From Syncephalis plumigaleata (taxonomy: Eukaryota > Zoopagomycota > Zoopagomycetes > Zoopagales > Piptocephalidaceae), in NCBI GenBank assembly GCA_025201365.1, contig JAIXMF010000004.1:930001-994000 (forward strand): a stretch of 64,000 nt of DNA. Reading direction: 5' to 3'. The notes beneath the pieces are model-generated. The model worked only from the letters and a program-made list of their open reading frames with translations, was not told where the DNA came from and did not search any database. Positions 34,663-53,435 of the stretch are shown one piece after another. Numbering within the stretch: the first letter of the stretch is position 1; each line of letters opens with the position of its first letter. The position numbers were made by a program, and so were the translations under genes.

Positions 34663-36648
34663 TTATATATCTTCAGCTGGTACTTCAGCTAGATCCTTGA
34701 GTAGATTCTGGTAGAACACAATACCCTCCAAGTAGCCGCTTTCATACACGAATTCATCATGATCATGCAGTAACACTGGTGTATTACGCATTGGCGAAAT
34801 ACCAAAAGCAATAACACCGGTAGAACGTACAAATCGAGCATCTAACCAATTAACCAGTTAATCATTAGCATTACGCTCAATGATAAGAATCAGCTTGACT
34901 TCTTACCGGTGGCAGCGGGAAAGATATCCGGATCGATGTTTACATTACTATATCATACGAGGAGTGATTAGCATTAGTATGGAATGGAATGGAATACACG
35001 TATACACATGTAGCAACTATGTCAAACTTACTGTTTCTTGCAAGAGTCGCGAACTGCTCGCCACCAAATGTTATCCTCGTCCAATGGTGAGTAGCCAGCA
35101 TGATCACGATACTGGACGTATTCACACGTAACCCTACAATGATGTATCATTAATACATAGTATCATATCGTTAATTCATAGGTTGTCCATTCGAGTAATG
35201 ACATATACACTTACCCGTGTTCTTTAGCAAGGTTGTCGAGCCAGTTACGGAATTCCACTAGATTGGCGGTGGGAGTGATACGAATATCAAATCCTATGAA
35301 TATCACAATCTAAGTATAGGATAGTTATCGTTGTATAACATTAAAGTAGACCCACCAGCTTGAGCTACTTCAGGTACGACATTCAGTTGTACACCCGACT
35401 ATAATATAGTAATCATCATCATCATTGAGTATCGGTTATTATGTTCATTATCATTCGTATAGGTGAGCACCCACTTTTAAACTAGTAAGATTGATGGATG
35501 TCACCTCGCCAAGTCGTAAACCCTTGCTATTCATCACCGACTCTTGTTCTTCACGGTATTTGAGCATGGCATTGATGAAGTTCACCTGTACTCATTCATT
35601 AGTTCAATCTATCTTACAATGTAACCCGTTCAAAGCTGATCGATAACTTGCCACTTTCGGTGCTGCCGTATCCTTAATAAACTGGCTACCATGTCCGGTA
35701 TTACCATGAGCGGTGACGTAGATCCACCATGTCACACGTTCCGCGTAGTATAATTTGTAGGCATCCTCGGGATTGGCCAGACCTATTCGTGAACACTAAA
35801 TGATCAGAACTAGACGCTAAATAAAGCGTATTTCCACTTGCCTTCGTCTAGACAGAAGCCTGGATTTAGTTCTGCTAATCCGCCACTCTTAATAAAGGCT
35901 ACCATGCCATCCTCGCCGCCAATCTCTTCATCTATAAACTAGAATTAGTCTTGCTATTACGCTTATTACAAATGATAACCTACCAGGCACAAATGTAAGA
36001 TGAAGCGTACGACGTGGCTGCCAGCCTATCTGTTTCAAGCGACGTAATGCTTCCACGTATCTAGAGTCATTTTGGATGAATCATCATAGTTATAGCAATG
36101 CTGATATGAGGGGAGGATGAGAGGGATGAGAACAACTTACGAGATACCAACAATCTTCATATCTTGTGCACCTCGCGCGTATATTTTGTAGTCACCGTTC
36201 TCTTGGAAAACACGCGCTGCACCGAATGGATCTTGCGTCCATTGATCCTGGCTAGTTGTTAGATAACACGACTACACTAACTAGCTATCACTTTGATTCA
36301 GCTATCATTGACTTACCGGAAATACGGGCACTACATCAGTATGCGAATTAAGAATAATACTAGGCAACGCAGGTTCTGTGCCCTCCCACGTAAGAATCAG
36401 TATAGGCTTGTTGGCCACTGGCTGCAAACATAAAAGTTATGTATTAGTATAAATAGCAACGTTCATATATCTATCTATTCAAAGCATACCTCAACACGAC
36501 GATATTGGAAACCAACATCGGCCGCTAATTCCTTCAAGAAAGCGGCACATCCCTCATAGTCGGGTGTAGGCTGAACCGTACGAATACGAAGATACTTTCG
36601 AAAGTTATCCACAGCGATAATATTCGCTTCTTCAATTGACAGTGTCAT
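34663..36648 (-). CDS. Aminoacylase-1 (M20 metallopeptidase family)
   Basis: About ten short exons from ATG 36648 to TAA 34663. Aminoacylase-1 removes acetyl or acyl groups from N-acylated amino acids in the cytosol with a dinuclear zinc centre. Exon 1 (36648-36490) encodes [20 protein letters not shown] and [18 protein letters not shown]. Later exons give [18 protein letters not shown] (zinc His and Asp), [20 protein letters not shown] followed by AQDMK (bridging Asp), [13 protein letters not shown] (catalytic and zinc Glu), [24 protein letters not shown] in the lid domain, and the final zinc His in [19 protein letters not shown]. The order matches the ACY1 family throughout. It starts divergently from the anoctamin-like gene, 340 bp apart. 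Confidence 0.93.
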
Positions 36649-36988
36649 AGCTACCAAATACGGATAGAGTAGAGCGGAATTAGACTTGCAACAATACTAT
36701 ACAGCAAGAATAGCAAACTGAATAATAGTAATAGTAATAATGGTTGTAACAACTATCGGGGATAAAAAGATGGATGAACGAGTGAGTGTGCCAACGTCAT
36801 CGTCATCATCATTGTCATCATCAGGATGTCAATTGGGAATGACGTTACATTTATGTATGTCTACTGCCATCTCGCATGGCACAGCCCTAGCTTCATGCCA
36901 GTAAAAGTGGTAATACTGCACACGAGACTCGTTATACAGTCATGTTTCCTTTCTATTCCTTCTTCATTCCCTCTACTATCCGTGTACT
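36649..36988. promoter_or_regulatory. Shared divergent promoter, aminoacylase-1 / anoctamin-like
   Basis: A 340-bp interval separates two divergent start codons. It includes a CATCGTCATCATCATTG run near 36797-36822 and a CT-rich leader (36948-36978) on the anoctamin side. Promoter function is inferred from position; no specific factor site was identified. Confidence 0.5.
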
Positions 36989-39636
36989 ATGGAGTCATCT
37001 GAACCGGCCGGCGAGTCACTTCACTTTTACGAGGTGCACCAGCATCAAACGAAAGGCGACCCTGTAAATAGCTCTGCCGATTATGTTATTCGTTTCCGAT
37101 TCAAACCACCTTCCTCATCGGCGAAAACTGCCAATGCACAAGAGGAACGTAAAGCCTATGAGAATAAAGTGCTTACCGCTTATCGATCGCTTATCGGTCG
37201 TATTACCGCAGCCTCTCTCGAGTATGAAGTGCGTCGAGTGGATAACTCGCGTTTACTCCTCTTTATCCAGTGTCCACATAGTCTGTTGAAACAACGATTC
37301 GATCAAGCAAGGTATGATAATATCATGATAGTACTAGATATGAACAACAATGCTTATTATTGATAAAAAATATCACTAGGGTACAAGACTGGATTAGTGG
37401 GGTTAGTTTCGTAGCACCGGGTGATCAAGGACGCGCAACAGATGCTACTACAACTACCGCTACTACTGATGACACAAAGCCTTCGAGTGTTAAATCCACG
37501 CATCAACCACAGACAGATCGTGATGCTGGTCACATGTCAACAGCTACACGCCTACGTCTAGTCTATGATCTAATCACCGGACCAACTAGCGAGGGTGGTG
37601 CCGGTATTCGCCCTAATATGGACGAGTTTGTCGAGGCCATCTATCCGCTTCATGACAAAGCGTATAATATGGTAAGCTGGCATCCGGTCTAGCAATGCAC
37701 TAATATTCACGTACTCCCACTTATCTACGATAATGTTACAAGGCATTGATAAAGAACTGGGCCACTAAATGGTTGATTACCCAGAATGATCTGCTATCCA
37801 TTAGAAATCATTTTGGAGAAAAGGTAATATTTCTAGTATATAGATTGTAGTCAATTACAATGAAGTATGCTTACACCTATTGTTACCATTTTATAGATTG
37901 CTTATTATTTTGAATTCCTTCAATTCTATTTTGTTTGGCTTGGTATTCCCTCGATTATCGGTGTTCTCGTCTATTTCATCGATGCTGGATTCGCGCCAAC
38001 CTACGCGTTATTCAACGTGGGCTGGTCGCTACTATTCGTGGAAATGTGGCGACGACGTGAACAAGAATTGGCCACTTGGTGGTCAGTTCGTAATTGTTCA
38101 AAACTTGAGAAACGACGCCCTGAATTCAGACCGGAACGCATGACAGTTGACCCGATTACCGATCAACCGGTGCCGTATTATCCAAGCTGGAAACGTTGGA
38201 TACGTCGCATACTTACCGTACCGATATTGGGAGCAATCGGTGGTATATTCTTCCTAGTGGTGGGATTCATATTCGCCTGTGAAGTAGTCGTCTACGAGTA
38301 TTATCAAGGACCATTCAAGGATATCGTGGTAGGTAGCAAGTTACTACGTATATCTATCTATATATTGTATATCTAATCATTCCTTATTCATAGTACTACG
38401 TACCATTGATAGCTTATAGCGTGGCTATCTGGTATTTTAGTGATGCGTATACGGATATCGCTCGTTGGCTGAATGACTTTGAGAATTACGAGACGGAAGA
38501 GCAGCACACGCGTCATTTCACCTACAAGTTATTTGTGATTAACTTCGCCGTTGGTTATATGTTCATCTTTTATACGGCATGGATTCACATTCCGTATAAT
38601 GAGGAGATCGCCATACTACTCGCCGGTGTCACGGGTTGGCCGATCAAACCACAAACTGCCGGCGTTGAGAAGTTGCAAGAACGTGTCGTTTACTACGTGC
38701 TTACCGCGCAAGTGATCAATTTCTTCACGGAAGTTGGACTGCCCTGGCTTATGCGCGGTGCCACTACCAGTGCACAGAAGGTGACCAAGAAGTTGACGAA
38801 AGCCGAGACAGCCATCAAACATCTTGAAGCGGATGTCGATGCACGTAAATTTATTAAACGATGCGCGAGAGAGGACGATCTACCGGCATACGATACCTAT
38901 GAAGACTACGCTGAAATGATCACTCAGGTAGGATGATGGATTGCAACAACTAAATGTTCACTAATAATAATACATCATATACACACACGCTCTAGTTTGG
39001 CCACGTTGTACTATTCTCCTGTGCATGGCCACTCTCACCGTTACTCTCCTTTATCAATAACTGGGTAGAACTTCGATCGGATGCTTATAAAATATGTGTA
39101 CATACCAGGTAAGCAAGCAAACAAACAAACGTATAATAAGTATATTAACATATTAACATATTATTATTAGACGTCAAGTACCCGCTCGAGTAGAAAGTAT
39201 TGGACCATGGATTAATGCATTGGTAAGTGTGGTCTCATTATTTCTATTTCTATTACTGTTAACATACGCTCCACATTAGTTATTCCTTAGTTGGCTTTCC
39301 TCGGTCGTCAACGCTCTACTAATTCATCAATTCGGGCATAGTGACTCGTCATCAAATGCCATTTATCGTCCATTGGCTATAGTCATTGCAGCGGAACACT
39401 TGTATCTTGCGGCATTATGGCTTCTACGCTCGATATTGTCGGATATTCCCAGTTGGTCAACTACCCTGGCACGTCGTAAGGAACACGAACTGAAACGACA
39501 TTGGCTAGCCGAGATGAACGTGCAACTACGACGTACACGCAGTCCAAGTATGATGAGCCATCAGGAGCAGGAGAAGCTGGATGAACTCGTTGATCTAGGC
39601 GTACAAGAGATTATGGACATTTTCAAGCAAGACTAA
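36989..39636 (+). CDS. Anoctamin/TMEM16 family protein, Ist2-like
   Basis: Eight exons: 36989-37311, 37380-37671, 37743-37823, 37897-38328, 38394-38927, 38996-39108, 39171-39222, 39280-39636; 727 residues. TMEM16 proteins are Ca2+-regulated chloride channels or lipid scramblases; fungal Ist2 tethers ER to plasma membrane. A cytosolic N-domain (VIRFRFKPP..., RLRLVYDLITGP, EAIYPLHDKAYN) is followed by helices: IRNHFGEKIAYYFEFLQFYFVW, WKRWIRRILTVPILGAIGGI, FTYKLFVINFAVGYMFIFYT, VVLFSCAWPLSPLLSFINNW, LRSDAYKICVHTRRQVPARVE and AIYRPLAIVIAAEHL. The LFVINF...FYTAW and FSxAWPLxPLxxxxNNWxExRxDAxK blocks are family hallmarks. The C-terminus lacks the long basic PIP2-binding tail of yeast Ist2. Confidence 0.93.
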
Positions 39637-39799
39637 CTTCGTAGCATTTATTACTATTAATAAACGAAATACCGAGCGCACAATCATATTGTGATTTTCA
39701 TCGTATGCATCGTATAGAAGAATGAAGAATGAAGAATGAAGAGAAATGAGTAGAGTAGTGCGCACATCAACTACTTCAATAGGATCATCATCTCCTTCA

Positions 39800-44650
<4,851 letters not shown>

Positions 44651-45579
44651 TGTAGTATTACGTTGCTTATACTAGTTAAACTAATACGATCGTAGTTGAG
44701 ATTTAGTTTATAAAACGTAATCAGCCAATATTCAAGTATAGTATAGCAAGTAGTAATAACTATAAGGTAAATATCACTATCACTATTGTTGCTACTTGTA
44801 TGCAGTTACTATGATTACTACTAGTATATGTTGAACTAGTAGTAACCAACTAGAATAGACGCACACACACACACACACGCACAAGTACGAATGAATAAAC
44901 AGGTAGATTGAAAAGAGAAAGGGATCTTATCAGAATGGTGAGTGGCGTATAATCCCTTCGTAAAGATGAGTAATAAATGAACGAACGAGTAAATATTTGA
45001 ATGAATGTGAATGGATTTGTGTGTATCTGTTATCATGACGCATACACCATCATCATCATCATCATTGTTATTAAATACGTTGTTTACCATTGAGTGATAT
45101 CACTTCATATATATGAATGCTTTATTACTATTACTATTGATAATAGAAAGTAAATATAATGTAATAAATAAGATATCGATTACAAGAATGATCAGTCTCA
45201 TAGTTAACATGTAAGCATGCCTTATTAACAAACAATGCTTATAATACACTATTCAATTACTATTACTCATAGTATTCATCTATATCAATCCTATAGAATG
45301 ACAATGCTAATAATACGATATAAGCATTAGTAGCATTATCAGATGAGGATACTAATCATTCATTACTGCCATTAGTAGTAAAGTGTAACAACAGGGGATG
45401 ATCCCTAGTGGTGAGAATAAACACACAGTAGAGATCTGTCTCTTGAGCATCTTGTTACATGTAATCTCTCTTTTCTTTCCGTTGAATTCTATACTTTATT
45501 ATTCATTTAACTACGAGATTACACGTATTCATCGTTGTTACTAGTTGTCTTATAGTAGTGACGTATAGATATTGTAACA
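44651..45579. promoter_or_regulatory. Divergent promoter region, USP7-like / Luc7-like
   Basis: About 930 bp between two divergent starts. It includes an ACACAC run (44863-44882), a CATCATCAT run (45049-45065) and AT-rich unique sequence. No gene is supported and no specific regulatory site was recognised. Confidence 0.5.
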
Positions 45580-47141
45580 ATGGCGGCTGAAGCTCGCAAA
45601 TTACTTGAAGTAAGTGTAGTACTAGTGTAATATATATACTATACTAAGCAATATATATACATATATATATATATACTATTAGGAATTGATGGGAGCTGAA
45701 GCAATGGGCAGCGGTCCTCAGGAGAATATTCATTTTACGGATAAGCGCGTATGTCGTGCTTATTTATGTGGTTTATGTCCACATACACTGTTTACGCAAG
45801 TATTTTACTATAATGTTATGAGCATATATGACTGACCTTTATTGTTATTATTATTCATGTATTCTAGTAATACGGTAAGTCTATAGTAGTGTATACATGT
45901 ATGAATATACTTGCTTAATAATTGTGATATTGATTAGAAAATGGATTTGGGACCATGTCCAAAATTACATTCGGATAAGTTAAAGGAGGAATTTGAGCAT
46001 GCTCGTAAAGATCGTAACTACGGCATTGAAGAGGAATTTGAACAGACACTTTATCAATTCGTACGCGATTGTGATCATCGCATTGAAAGTGCACGTCGTC
46101 GTTTAGAGAAACCTGCCACGGAAGGAAGTGCTGCACCTTTGGTAACTATCTAGGGAAAGAGAGGAAAGAGAAATAGCTAATGAGAATATACCTTTATAGT
46201 TAAAGGAAATTGCAGATTATACGACAGAAATTGCTACATTGACAGAACAAGTAGAGAAATTAGGTATATATATACATACTAGTTAGAGAATGTTGTATTA
46301 GTATTAATGGTTTCCATTATCATAGGTGAAGAGGGTCAGGTAGATGAAGCCATGAAATTACACGCTAAAGTTGAAGAGATTACGGCAATGAAGGCGGAAA
46401 AAGAGGTTTGTTCTAGAATATATATGTATATATATATATACTCTTTATTCATTATTTATGTAGGATGAATTACGTCAGAAACATGCACAACATCCATCTA
46501 ATCAAGAGCAGAAATTACGTGTATGTGATGTTTGTGCCGCTTTCTTATCCATTCTAGATTCAGATAGTCGGTAAGTTTGCATAAACATTGAAATGAAATA
46601 CACTTTACTTACTAGTCATTATAGATTGGCTGATCATTTTGGAGGCAAAGTAAATACACACACATATATGTTAACTAGTAACTAATCATTGTCATACTAA
46701 TAATATATAGCTCCATATGGGTTACGTAGCAGTACGAGAACGATTAAAGGAATTACAAGATCATCGAATAGCATCAGCATCATCATCATCCTATAATACT
46801 GACCCTCATCATCATCATCATCATCGACGTGATAATAGTTATGGTAGTAGTAGTGGCAGTAGGAGTCATCGAGAGCATGGACGTAGTAGTAATGGTGTAT
46901 CATCCCATGACTATGACTCTCGTAGACGACGTGACTATCACAATGATCGACATGATGACCGTCGTGATGGTGGTGGTGGCAGTAGTAGTCATAGCCATGG
47001 TAGAAGTCGTCATTCGTAAGCTTACCTTAATAATAATGAACTAGTGACTATGACATGTACTTATACTAGTCTATCTTTATTAGACGAACAAGTCGCGATC
47101 GTTCCCGTTCACCGGATCGCTCTCGTTATAGAGACCGATAA
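45580..47141 (+). CDS. Luc7-family U1 snRNP splicing factor
   Basis: Ten exons: 45580-45609, 45683-45795, 45868-45874, 45938-46141, 46200-46263, 46326-46405, 46464-46570, 46625-46649, 46711-47015, 47084-47141; 330 residues in frame. Luc7 proteins sit in the U1 snRNP and help choose 5' splice sites. The start reads MAAEARKLLEELMGAE. The first zinc finger is VCRAYLCGLCPHTLFTNTKM, then DLGPCPKLHSDKLKEEFEHA. A coiled coil follows (LKEIADYTTEIATLTEQVEK), then the second finger KLRVCDVCAAFLSILDSDSR, LADHFGGKLHMGYVAVRERL. The C-tail is His, Ser, Arg and Asp rich and ends RTSRDRSRSPDRSRYRDR, an RS domain. Exon 3 is a 7-nt microexon (TAATACG) within the first finger, and the intron before it starts with GC (TTTAC|GCAAGT). 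Confidence 0.93.
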
Positions 47142-47261
47142 GTATCGAATAAAATAACCTCCATTGTTTATTAGCAAACACGATAGCTTGTGAGTAATAG
47201 TAATAATATTAGTAATAGGTTAATCTAATAAACATGCGTATTTTATTATGGCTTTAATGAA
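47142..47261. terminator. Convergent 3' ends, Luc7-like and USP48-like
   Basis: Only 120 bp separate the two stop codons on opposite strands. Both 3' UTRs must be very short or overlap. AATAAA-like words occur on both strands (for example 47149-47155). Confidence 0.5.
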
Positions 47262-50200
47262 TTAACTAAATTTACTTAATGCCGTACCTAATAGTAATGT
47301 TAACTATTATTGTTCTAATGTGGCTGTGTACAAGTAAATGATGACTTACCCGAAAAACCACGTTCTAAATAGGTTGATGTTGATGATGTTGATGTAGTAG
47401 TAGTATCTATGTATATATATAAATAACTAGTATAGTTAGATGATTAGATTAACCTACCATTCAATAAACATTGTTCATCCTCTTCCAATTCTTCTAATGC
47501 TAATAAAGTGCCTGGCAGTAATTGAAGATCTGTCACTGTCATTGTATTGTCTGTCAACTCCTCATCATTTCTATATAATCGTTGACAAATTGGACTAATC
47601 CCTAAACGATTGGTAATCTATAAGATGAAGCATGTCTCGTATTAATAAACATATGTAATGATAAATCTATACAGATTAATTACCGCTAGTTTAATATCCA
47701 GTAGGGTGAACATTTTACTAATACGTAGTCGTGGAATAAGCGGTCGATCCTTTGATGATATGACTGTTTTACTACGCAGTCGTTTCCCTGTATTTAACTT
47801 TATTGGTGTATCGGTAATGGATGTAGTATCTGAATTACGCTTTATAATGCTAATAGTCGTTTCCTTATAATCCATCATACTAATAATATAATACACAATG
47901 ATAACTATTAGTACATTATTAATATGTCATAATAATCTTGATTACCGTGCAAGTATACAATCTTTACAAATACCAATGTTACATATGATATTATCCTTTC
48001 CATTGTCATTATTATCATCATATTGACTGCACTCTAACCATAGTTCATGAGTGGGGGAATAACTATATGTGCATAATACGTAATAATAGTAATGATGATG
48101 AGGTTATATTAACTGATAATGGTGATTTAATAATCTAACACTTACTGTATTGAAAAGTGCCACCATAATGTTTGAGATACAAATCTAAATGGTGTGGATG
48201 CATGTTGTGGCTTGCTCAACACATCAACAGCATCAAATGGGAATCGTTCATGCTGACACACTAATGGACTATTATCTAGCAAGTATGGTTTTGGACCAGG
48301 TGCACTTGTTCTAATGAACTTTTGCCATTGTTTAATAAAATCTAGGATATAAGTAAAGTTTAGCAAGGGGAAGATATCGATGATTGAGTACATGTGTGTA
48401 ATTCACCTGTAGATACAATGTAGTAGCGATTGCCATTCAATAGATCGGATAGGATAACATCATGGTGTGCAAATTCTTTGGGCCATCCCTAGTAGAAATA
48501 CATTAGTCTACACTTGACTAGGAATAAGTGCACTTACACGTTCTCGTTGACGTCGTTCCTCGACATCAGGAAAGGGTAATGATTGATTCAACAGTGTCAT
48601 TGTTGTGCCATTCTGATCTATATTCTCCTCTGTACAGAATGTACATAATGTTAGGCGTTCAGTGCCAGTATCTATGATAGGCAGGAGAGGATATAGTTGT
48701 GTTAAATGTTGAATGGCCTGAATGAAATGGTGCAATTAGTGTACAAGTACAATGTGCTTCTTACAATACCACTCACAGTATTGGGAAGTATCCATTTATG
48801 TGCACTGCTATCTCTAACTACATTATGTTCACAATAGAGATCGTGATAATAGTTATTAATGATGGTGACATCGGTATTATCAGATTTACGTTCGAATACG
48901 CTACAGAAATTAACTAATGCTTCACCATTGAGTGTGCACCAATCTAGTAGATTATAATAGTAAACGTATAAGCGTATATATATATGTGTGTAGTCATGCA
49001 ATACTTACCATGCCACCAACGTTTTGAGATACAACCGAATCCTCCACTTGATGATGCACATTTCATGGCGAGTTCAACGTGTTTACGACCATCATCTCGT
49101 TGTTTCTGTGTATGCAATATGCTTGCCTCTTTATATACACACTCCATACATAATGAATCGATAGTCCAAGTAGGTAACGAGGACAAATGATAGAAATTAA
49201 TGAAAAACATACCGACATCCTAATAGAAAAGTTGTTATTCATTATACGACATGTACTTGATGTCATAAATGTCGATTATTACGCATACCTTGTTGACTAC
49301 CTTGGCTGTCTTTGTATAATCTAATGTTAACTTTCCATGTGAACATGCTAGACTTTTGTATAGGTCTTCCGGTGACACTGATTGCTCTTCTTCTGTACTC
49401 GACATAGCATGCGTATCATCCTCCTTATCCACATGATGCAATGGACCTGTCATCCATTGTTTCAATAGAGCGGTAGGTAGGAAATATCCTATATCCTAAA
49501 TGATGATGATGATACATGTAGCTGGTGTATTGACACAAAGACAAGGCATTATCATGCTTACACTAGGTTGATCCACTCGCCATCGTTCTATCATGTCGTG
49601 TCGTTCCTGACATGCCCTCTCGAATAGACTACGATCTTCTGATTCCCTATAATGATTGTTGAATAACCTAGTGTGCGTGATATTCACATGAATGCATACG
49701 TACATCTGATCAAATTGATTAAGCTGCGTCTGCAGTGATGCTTCTTCCTGGTTCAAATTGTTCATCAGCCATTCCGGTACTTGACATGGTGATGTATGCG
49801 TATCTCGACGGGTATAGATGAGCATGTACGCGTTTCTCGATGTAAATCTATTATTCATTCGTGTCAATATATACACACATAGTATATCATCGATATTAAC
49901 TCATATTACACTTTGTCATTATCGTGATTATTCGTTTTAGTAGGGAATGATTTCTTGACTCGTTTGAATCGCTTTCTAGCATGATTTCCAGCTTTGATGT
50001 CATGTGTAATAGTTCCCTCGAGTAATTCGACGTGTTCATCGTTAAATTGATACCATTTCTGATCACTATTCATCGATTAATACAAAGACAAATACAAATA
50101 CAAAGATATGGAATGACTTGGTCTGATAGCAATACAAGTACTTACTCGCATTATATACATGTGCAATAAAATGGCCACAATTAGCCTGTTTCCCGTCGTG

Positions 50201-51674
50201 TAGCAACACAGCTGTTAAATCGTATTGCATACATTCATCTGTCGAATCATTCGTGAATGGTGCCATATCTAATGTAGCGGGAAATTGAATGCATGCACCT
50301 GTTTTCTCCCTTTCAAACGTGCTAGCATTAAAGACGAATCGCATCAATTGGAGATGAAGCACCTAATGTTGTTCATCATAGTATTAACATAGACGGTGTA
50401 AGACAACGCGTATATTACATACTGGAGGCAGTGATTGAATGGAGAGTGTTCGAGTTGCATCTTGTTTCTGTTTGCATGCATCACAATAATATCTAGTGTA
50501 AATAAGGATGAGTTAGCACGGTGTATCAATGGCATCTTTCACTATTGTTACTATTACTATAACAATAAATTACTCAACTGATTATCTCCAGTAAGTGTTT
50601 CTGATACTAATAAGCGTTGAATACACTCCTCTAGTCTGTCATCCTCCTAAATAGTATAGAGATTAGACAAATTACGCTAATTATCATTATATATTTATTA
50701 GCTACCTTTAGTGAAAGTTCCAGTTCGTAAAATGGTTCTTGACGTGTTGACAGCCGTTTACAATGTTGACACTGTGTTCCATATACGTATTGACCGCTAA
50801 ACTGCATTGTGCGTAATGGTTAGAGTATTGCTCGACGATAACACTCGTATGCTACATACTCGCCGATGAATTAAGCCACGAACATGTTCACGCGGTTGAT
50901 TGGCAAAACTATTCGATAGCATCATAAGGAGTAGTTTACAAAATCTATAATAACAACTAACTAAGCATATAGGCTTTCTGGATCGGTTACGCTTATTTAC
51001 TCTTGTGCATCCTGTTGCTCTCCTGTATTCAATCCTAGTAAGCGTACAAGATAGGATGGATCATAGTATCGGTATCGGCCTAATTGTAGACGAGCAAATA
51101 GCTTTTGTAGTTCAACACACGCATCATGCTAATTGTACTGTGGTTGTTAAGAATATATGCCGGCATATGCTATACCTGCTTACCATGTTCAATTCATCTT
51201 GAATGTCATTCTCTAGTGCAATGTAATCGTAGATACCCTGTCGGAATACACGATCATAATAAAGCACTTGCAATAGAGCATTCATGTAGCATGTAGCACC
51301 TAGATTCTGTTACAATAACATTAGCAATATGCGCAAGGTATTCTACTATTCGTAAGATTATTACTCGAAGACCTGCGGGTAAACCTGCAACCTTTACTAT
51401 TTCTCGTGGATCATCCATGTCATGTCCTTTCGCGAGTTTAAATCGTTTAAACGCATCTATATGACAGGTAGTTAGCATACATGTATATCACTCTACATAC
51501 TAGTAGCAAATTACACATATATGTATATGCATATATATATATACCTGTCTTTGACCAGACATCCTGGCTAAGATAGTTGAGACAAAATGGATTAGTACGA
51601 CAACGACTAAATTGACATTTAGCATGACCGCGTCGACTAGCTAGTGAATTATTATTATTATTATTATTTGACAT
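47262..51674 (-). CDS. Ubiquitin-specific protease, USP48-like
   Basis: A multi-exon gene from ATG 51674 (poly-Asn start [14 protein letters not shown]) to TAA 47262. Near the start, [20 protein letters not shown] matches the CRTNPxC motif of USP48. The Cys box is [20 protein letters not shown] (near 51254-51310). [20 protein letters not shown] leads to the His box [18 protein letters not shown] (near 50150-50205) and [12 protein letters not shown]. The middle part carries Cys-rich DUSP-like domains (around 48140-49480). A ubiquitin-like domain follows: [20 protein letters not shown], then [18 protein letters not shown]. Splicing the last two introns gives [15 protein letters not shown], which corresponds to the USP48 C-terminus. 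Animal USP48 acts on nuclear histone and signalling ubiquitin; the fungal target is unknown. An acceptor just upstream of the ATG suggests a 5'-UTR intron. Confidence 0.88.
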
Positions 51675-52181
51675 AGTAGTCCCTGTCCCTGCATAGAATG
51701 ATATAGTTAGGAATATTCTATACTGGTCTTGACAGTAACCGTTGTAGCATACCTGTGTTGCTAGTTGTTGAGAAGTTACCGAGTTGCTTGCTATGACAAG
51801 AAGATACAAGATTACATGACAGTCTATACGCCGTTAACATATGGTCATTTGCTATAGGCATGGTTACAGTATCCGACGCTATCCATGACCAACGCGACAA
51901 CGCTATATGCTTATGCTTTCTTATTCGCATATTCATAGTGAAGATAGATGAAATGAACGAGGGAAATAAATAGAATGAAGAGTTATTACATATAGACATA
52001 TGACGAGAAATTGTCACATTGTTTAGGTGAGGTTATGACATCTGTCACACATATTGTTGCAACAGATTTAACCTAGAGTCAATCAACATGACCTATTATT
52101 ACTATTATTGCCACTTGTTTGCTATTGTCGTCATGATTCTTATCGAATAATAATAATAGTCTTCTATTCTACTATCATTCA
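51675..52181. other. Spacer between USP48-like start and Thg1 end
   Basis: No independent gene. It includes a likely USP48-like 5'-UTR intron near the ATG, followed by AT-rich promoter sequence. Confidence 0.5.
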
Positions 52182-53435
52182 TTAGTTGATTTTATTAACT
52201 GTATTGTCAGAGGTAGTAGATGCACTTGGTGTATCATTGCCTAGTATTTCCGGTCGACTAATCCAGAAATTGTCACCGATCATATCTTCATGGCGTAGAC
52301 GTATCACTTTCTTGACTCGAGTAGTCGGTTCACCCTTGGGTGTCATTACCTCGATATTCTCCTGAATACAGGTGAGTTTATCTTTCTTCATTCGATATTA
52401 TGGTACAACCTACCCGTTCCCATACTAAGATGGATCCCTTGCGATAAATAGCCGGTAGAGTATTGTAATTAACGTTGAACCTCGTAAATAATAGCTCGTT
52501 TTTATCAGCAGAAAATGTGCCCTAATCATCGATTAAGTAAAGCATCTTGATATGAAATGAATCGAATCGACACTTGTCCGCTTACCCTTAGTGTTTCCTC
52601 CGCTTCTTGTTCCGATAAATCTCCCTGTTGTACTAGAGCCCAGAAGCTTGTATTATACAAATTGTTGATATGACCTATTAACGATTGTTACGCGGTGTTC
52701 ATACGATGGCCACCATCTATCCGATACAGGATACTTACAGTCTGCTTGTCGCCAGGAGAGATAGTCGCGTAGATGCTGACTAGTGGGATAGCAGACGGCA
52801 CGCGCATCAAATGACGGCGGATACTGCAGTGGCGTGTCGGGGAAATAGCGCGGCCAGTTCAATACGTATGCCGATGTAAACAAACTGCAAATAGTCGATA
52901 CAATCTTGCTAATACAATGAGACAACGATTAGACAGGTATATAGGATGATACACTCCATATTAACGCTTATTACCTTTCTCGACGACCGAATAAACGAGA
53001 TGAACGATCAATGACAAAACTACATGCAGACATTAATATGATATGTATACATGTATATCGACTATTGTTGAACCAGCTATTAGGAATATTAACTGCAAAC
53101 AATGCATACTTGCCTGTATTCGTCACTTTGTCCATAGGCTAGCACGGAATCTTGCACGTCTTGCATAACAACGGTTGCTGCGTCATTGGCCAAAGCAAGT
53201 GCCCGGTCGTCGTTTGGTTTAAGGAACGCGTGCTTACTCGCAAAACTGAACAAATACATATACATATCTCTCGTGTTAAGCAATTGTACTATCAGCACTT
53301 GTGTATACACGTATATATACTTGTGAATTACCGGTGGAATCCACGACCGTCTAAACGCACGACAATCCAGCATTGAGGCAAGAGACGTTGCTCCTGTTCG
53401 AATTGTTTCACGTATTCAAATTTACTATTGGCCAT
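52182..53435 (-). CDS. tRNA-His guanylyltransferase Thg1
   Basis: About six exons from ATG 53435 to TAA 52182. Thg1 adds the G-1 residue to tRNA-His by 3'-5' addition, which histidyl-tRNA synthetase requires. Exon 1 gives [20 protein letters not shown] and [15 protein letters not shown], with the first metal-binding Asp. Next come [40 protein letters not shown] and [20 protein letters not shown] (second metal-binding Asp in SDEYSF). Then [67 protein letters not shown] and [16 protein letters not shown] follow the family order to the end. The C-terminus adds a short Ser/Thr tail. Confidence 0.94.

Noticed and set aside
46697-46903. Tyr/His/Asp-rich minus-strand frame
   Set aside because: Antisense of the RS/His-rich tail exon of the Luc7-like gene.
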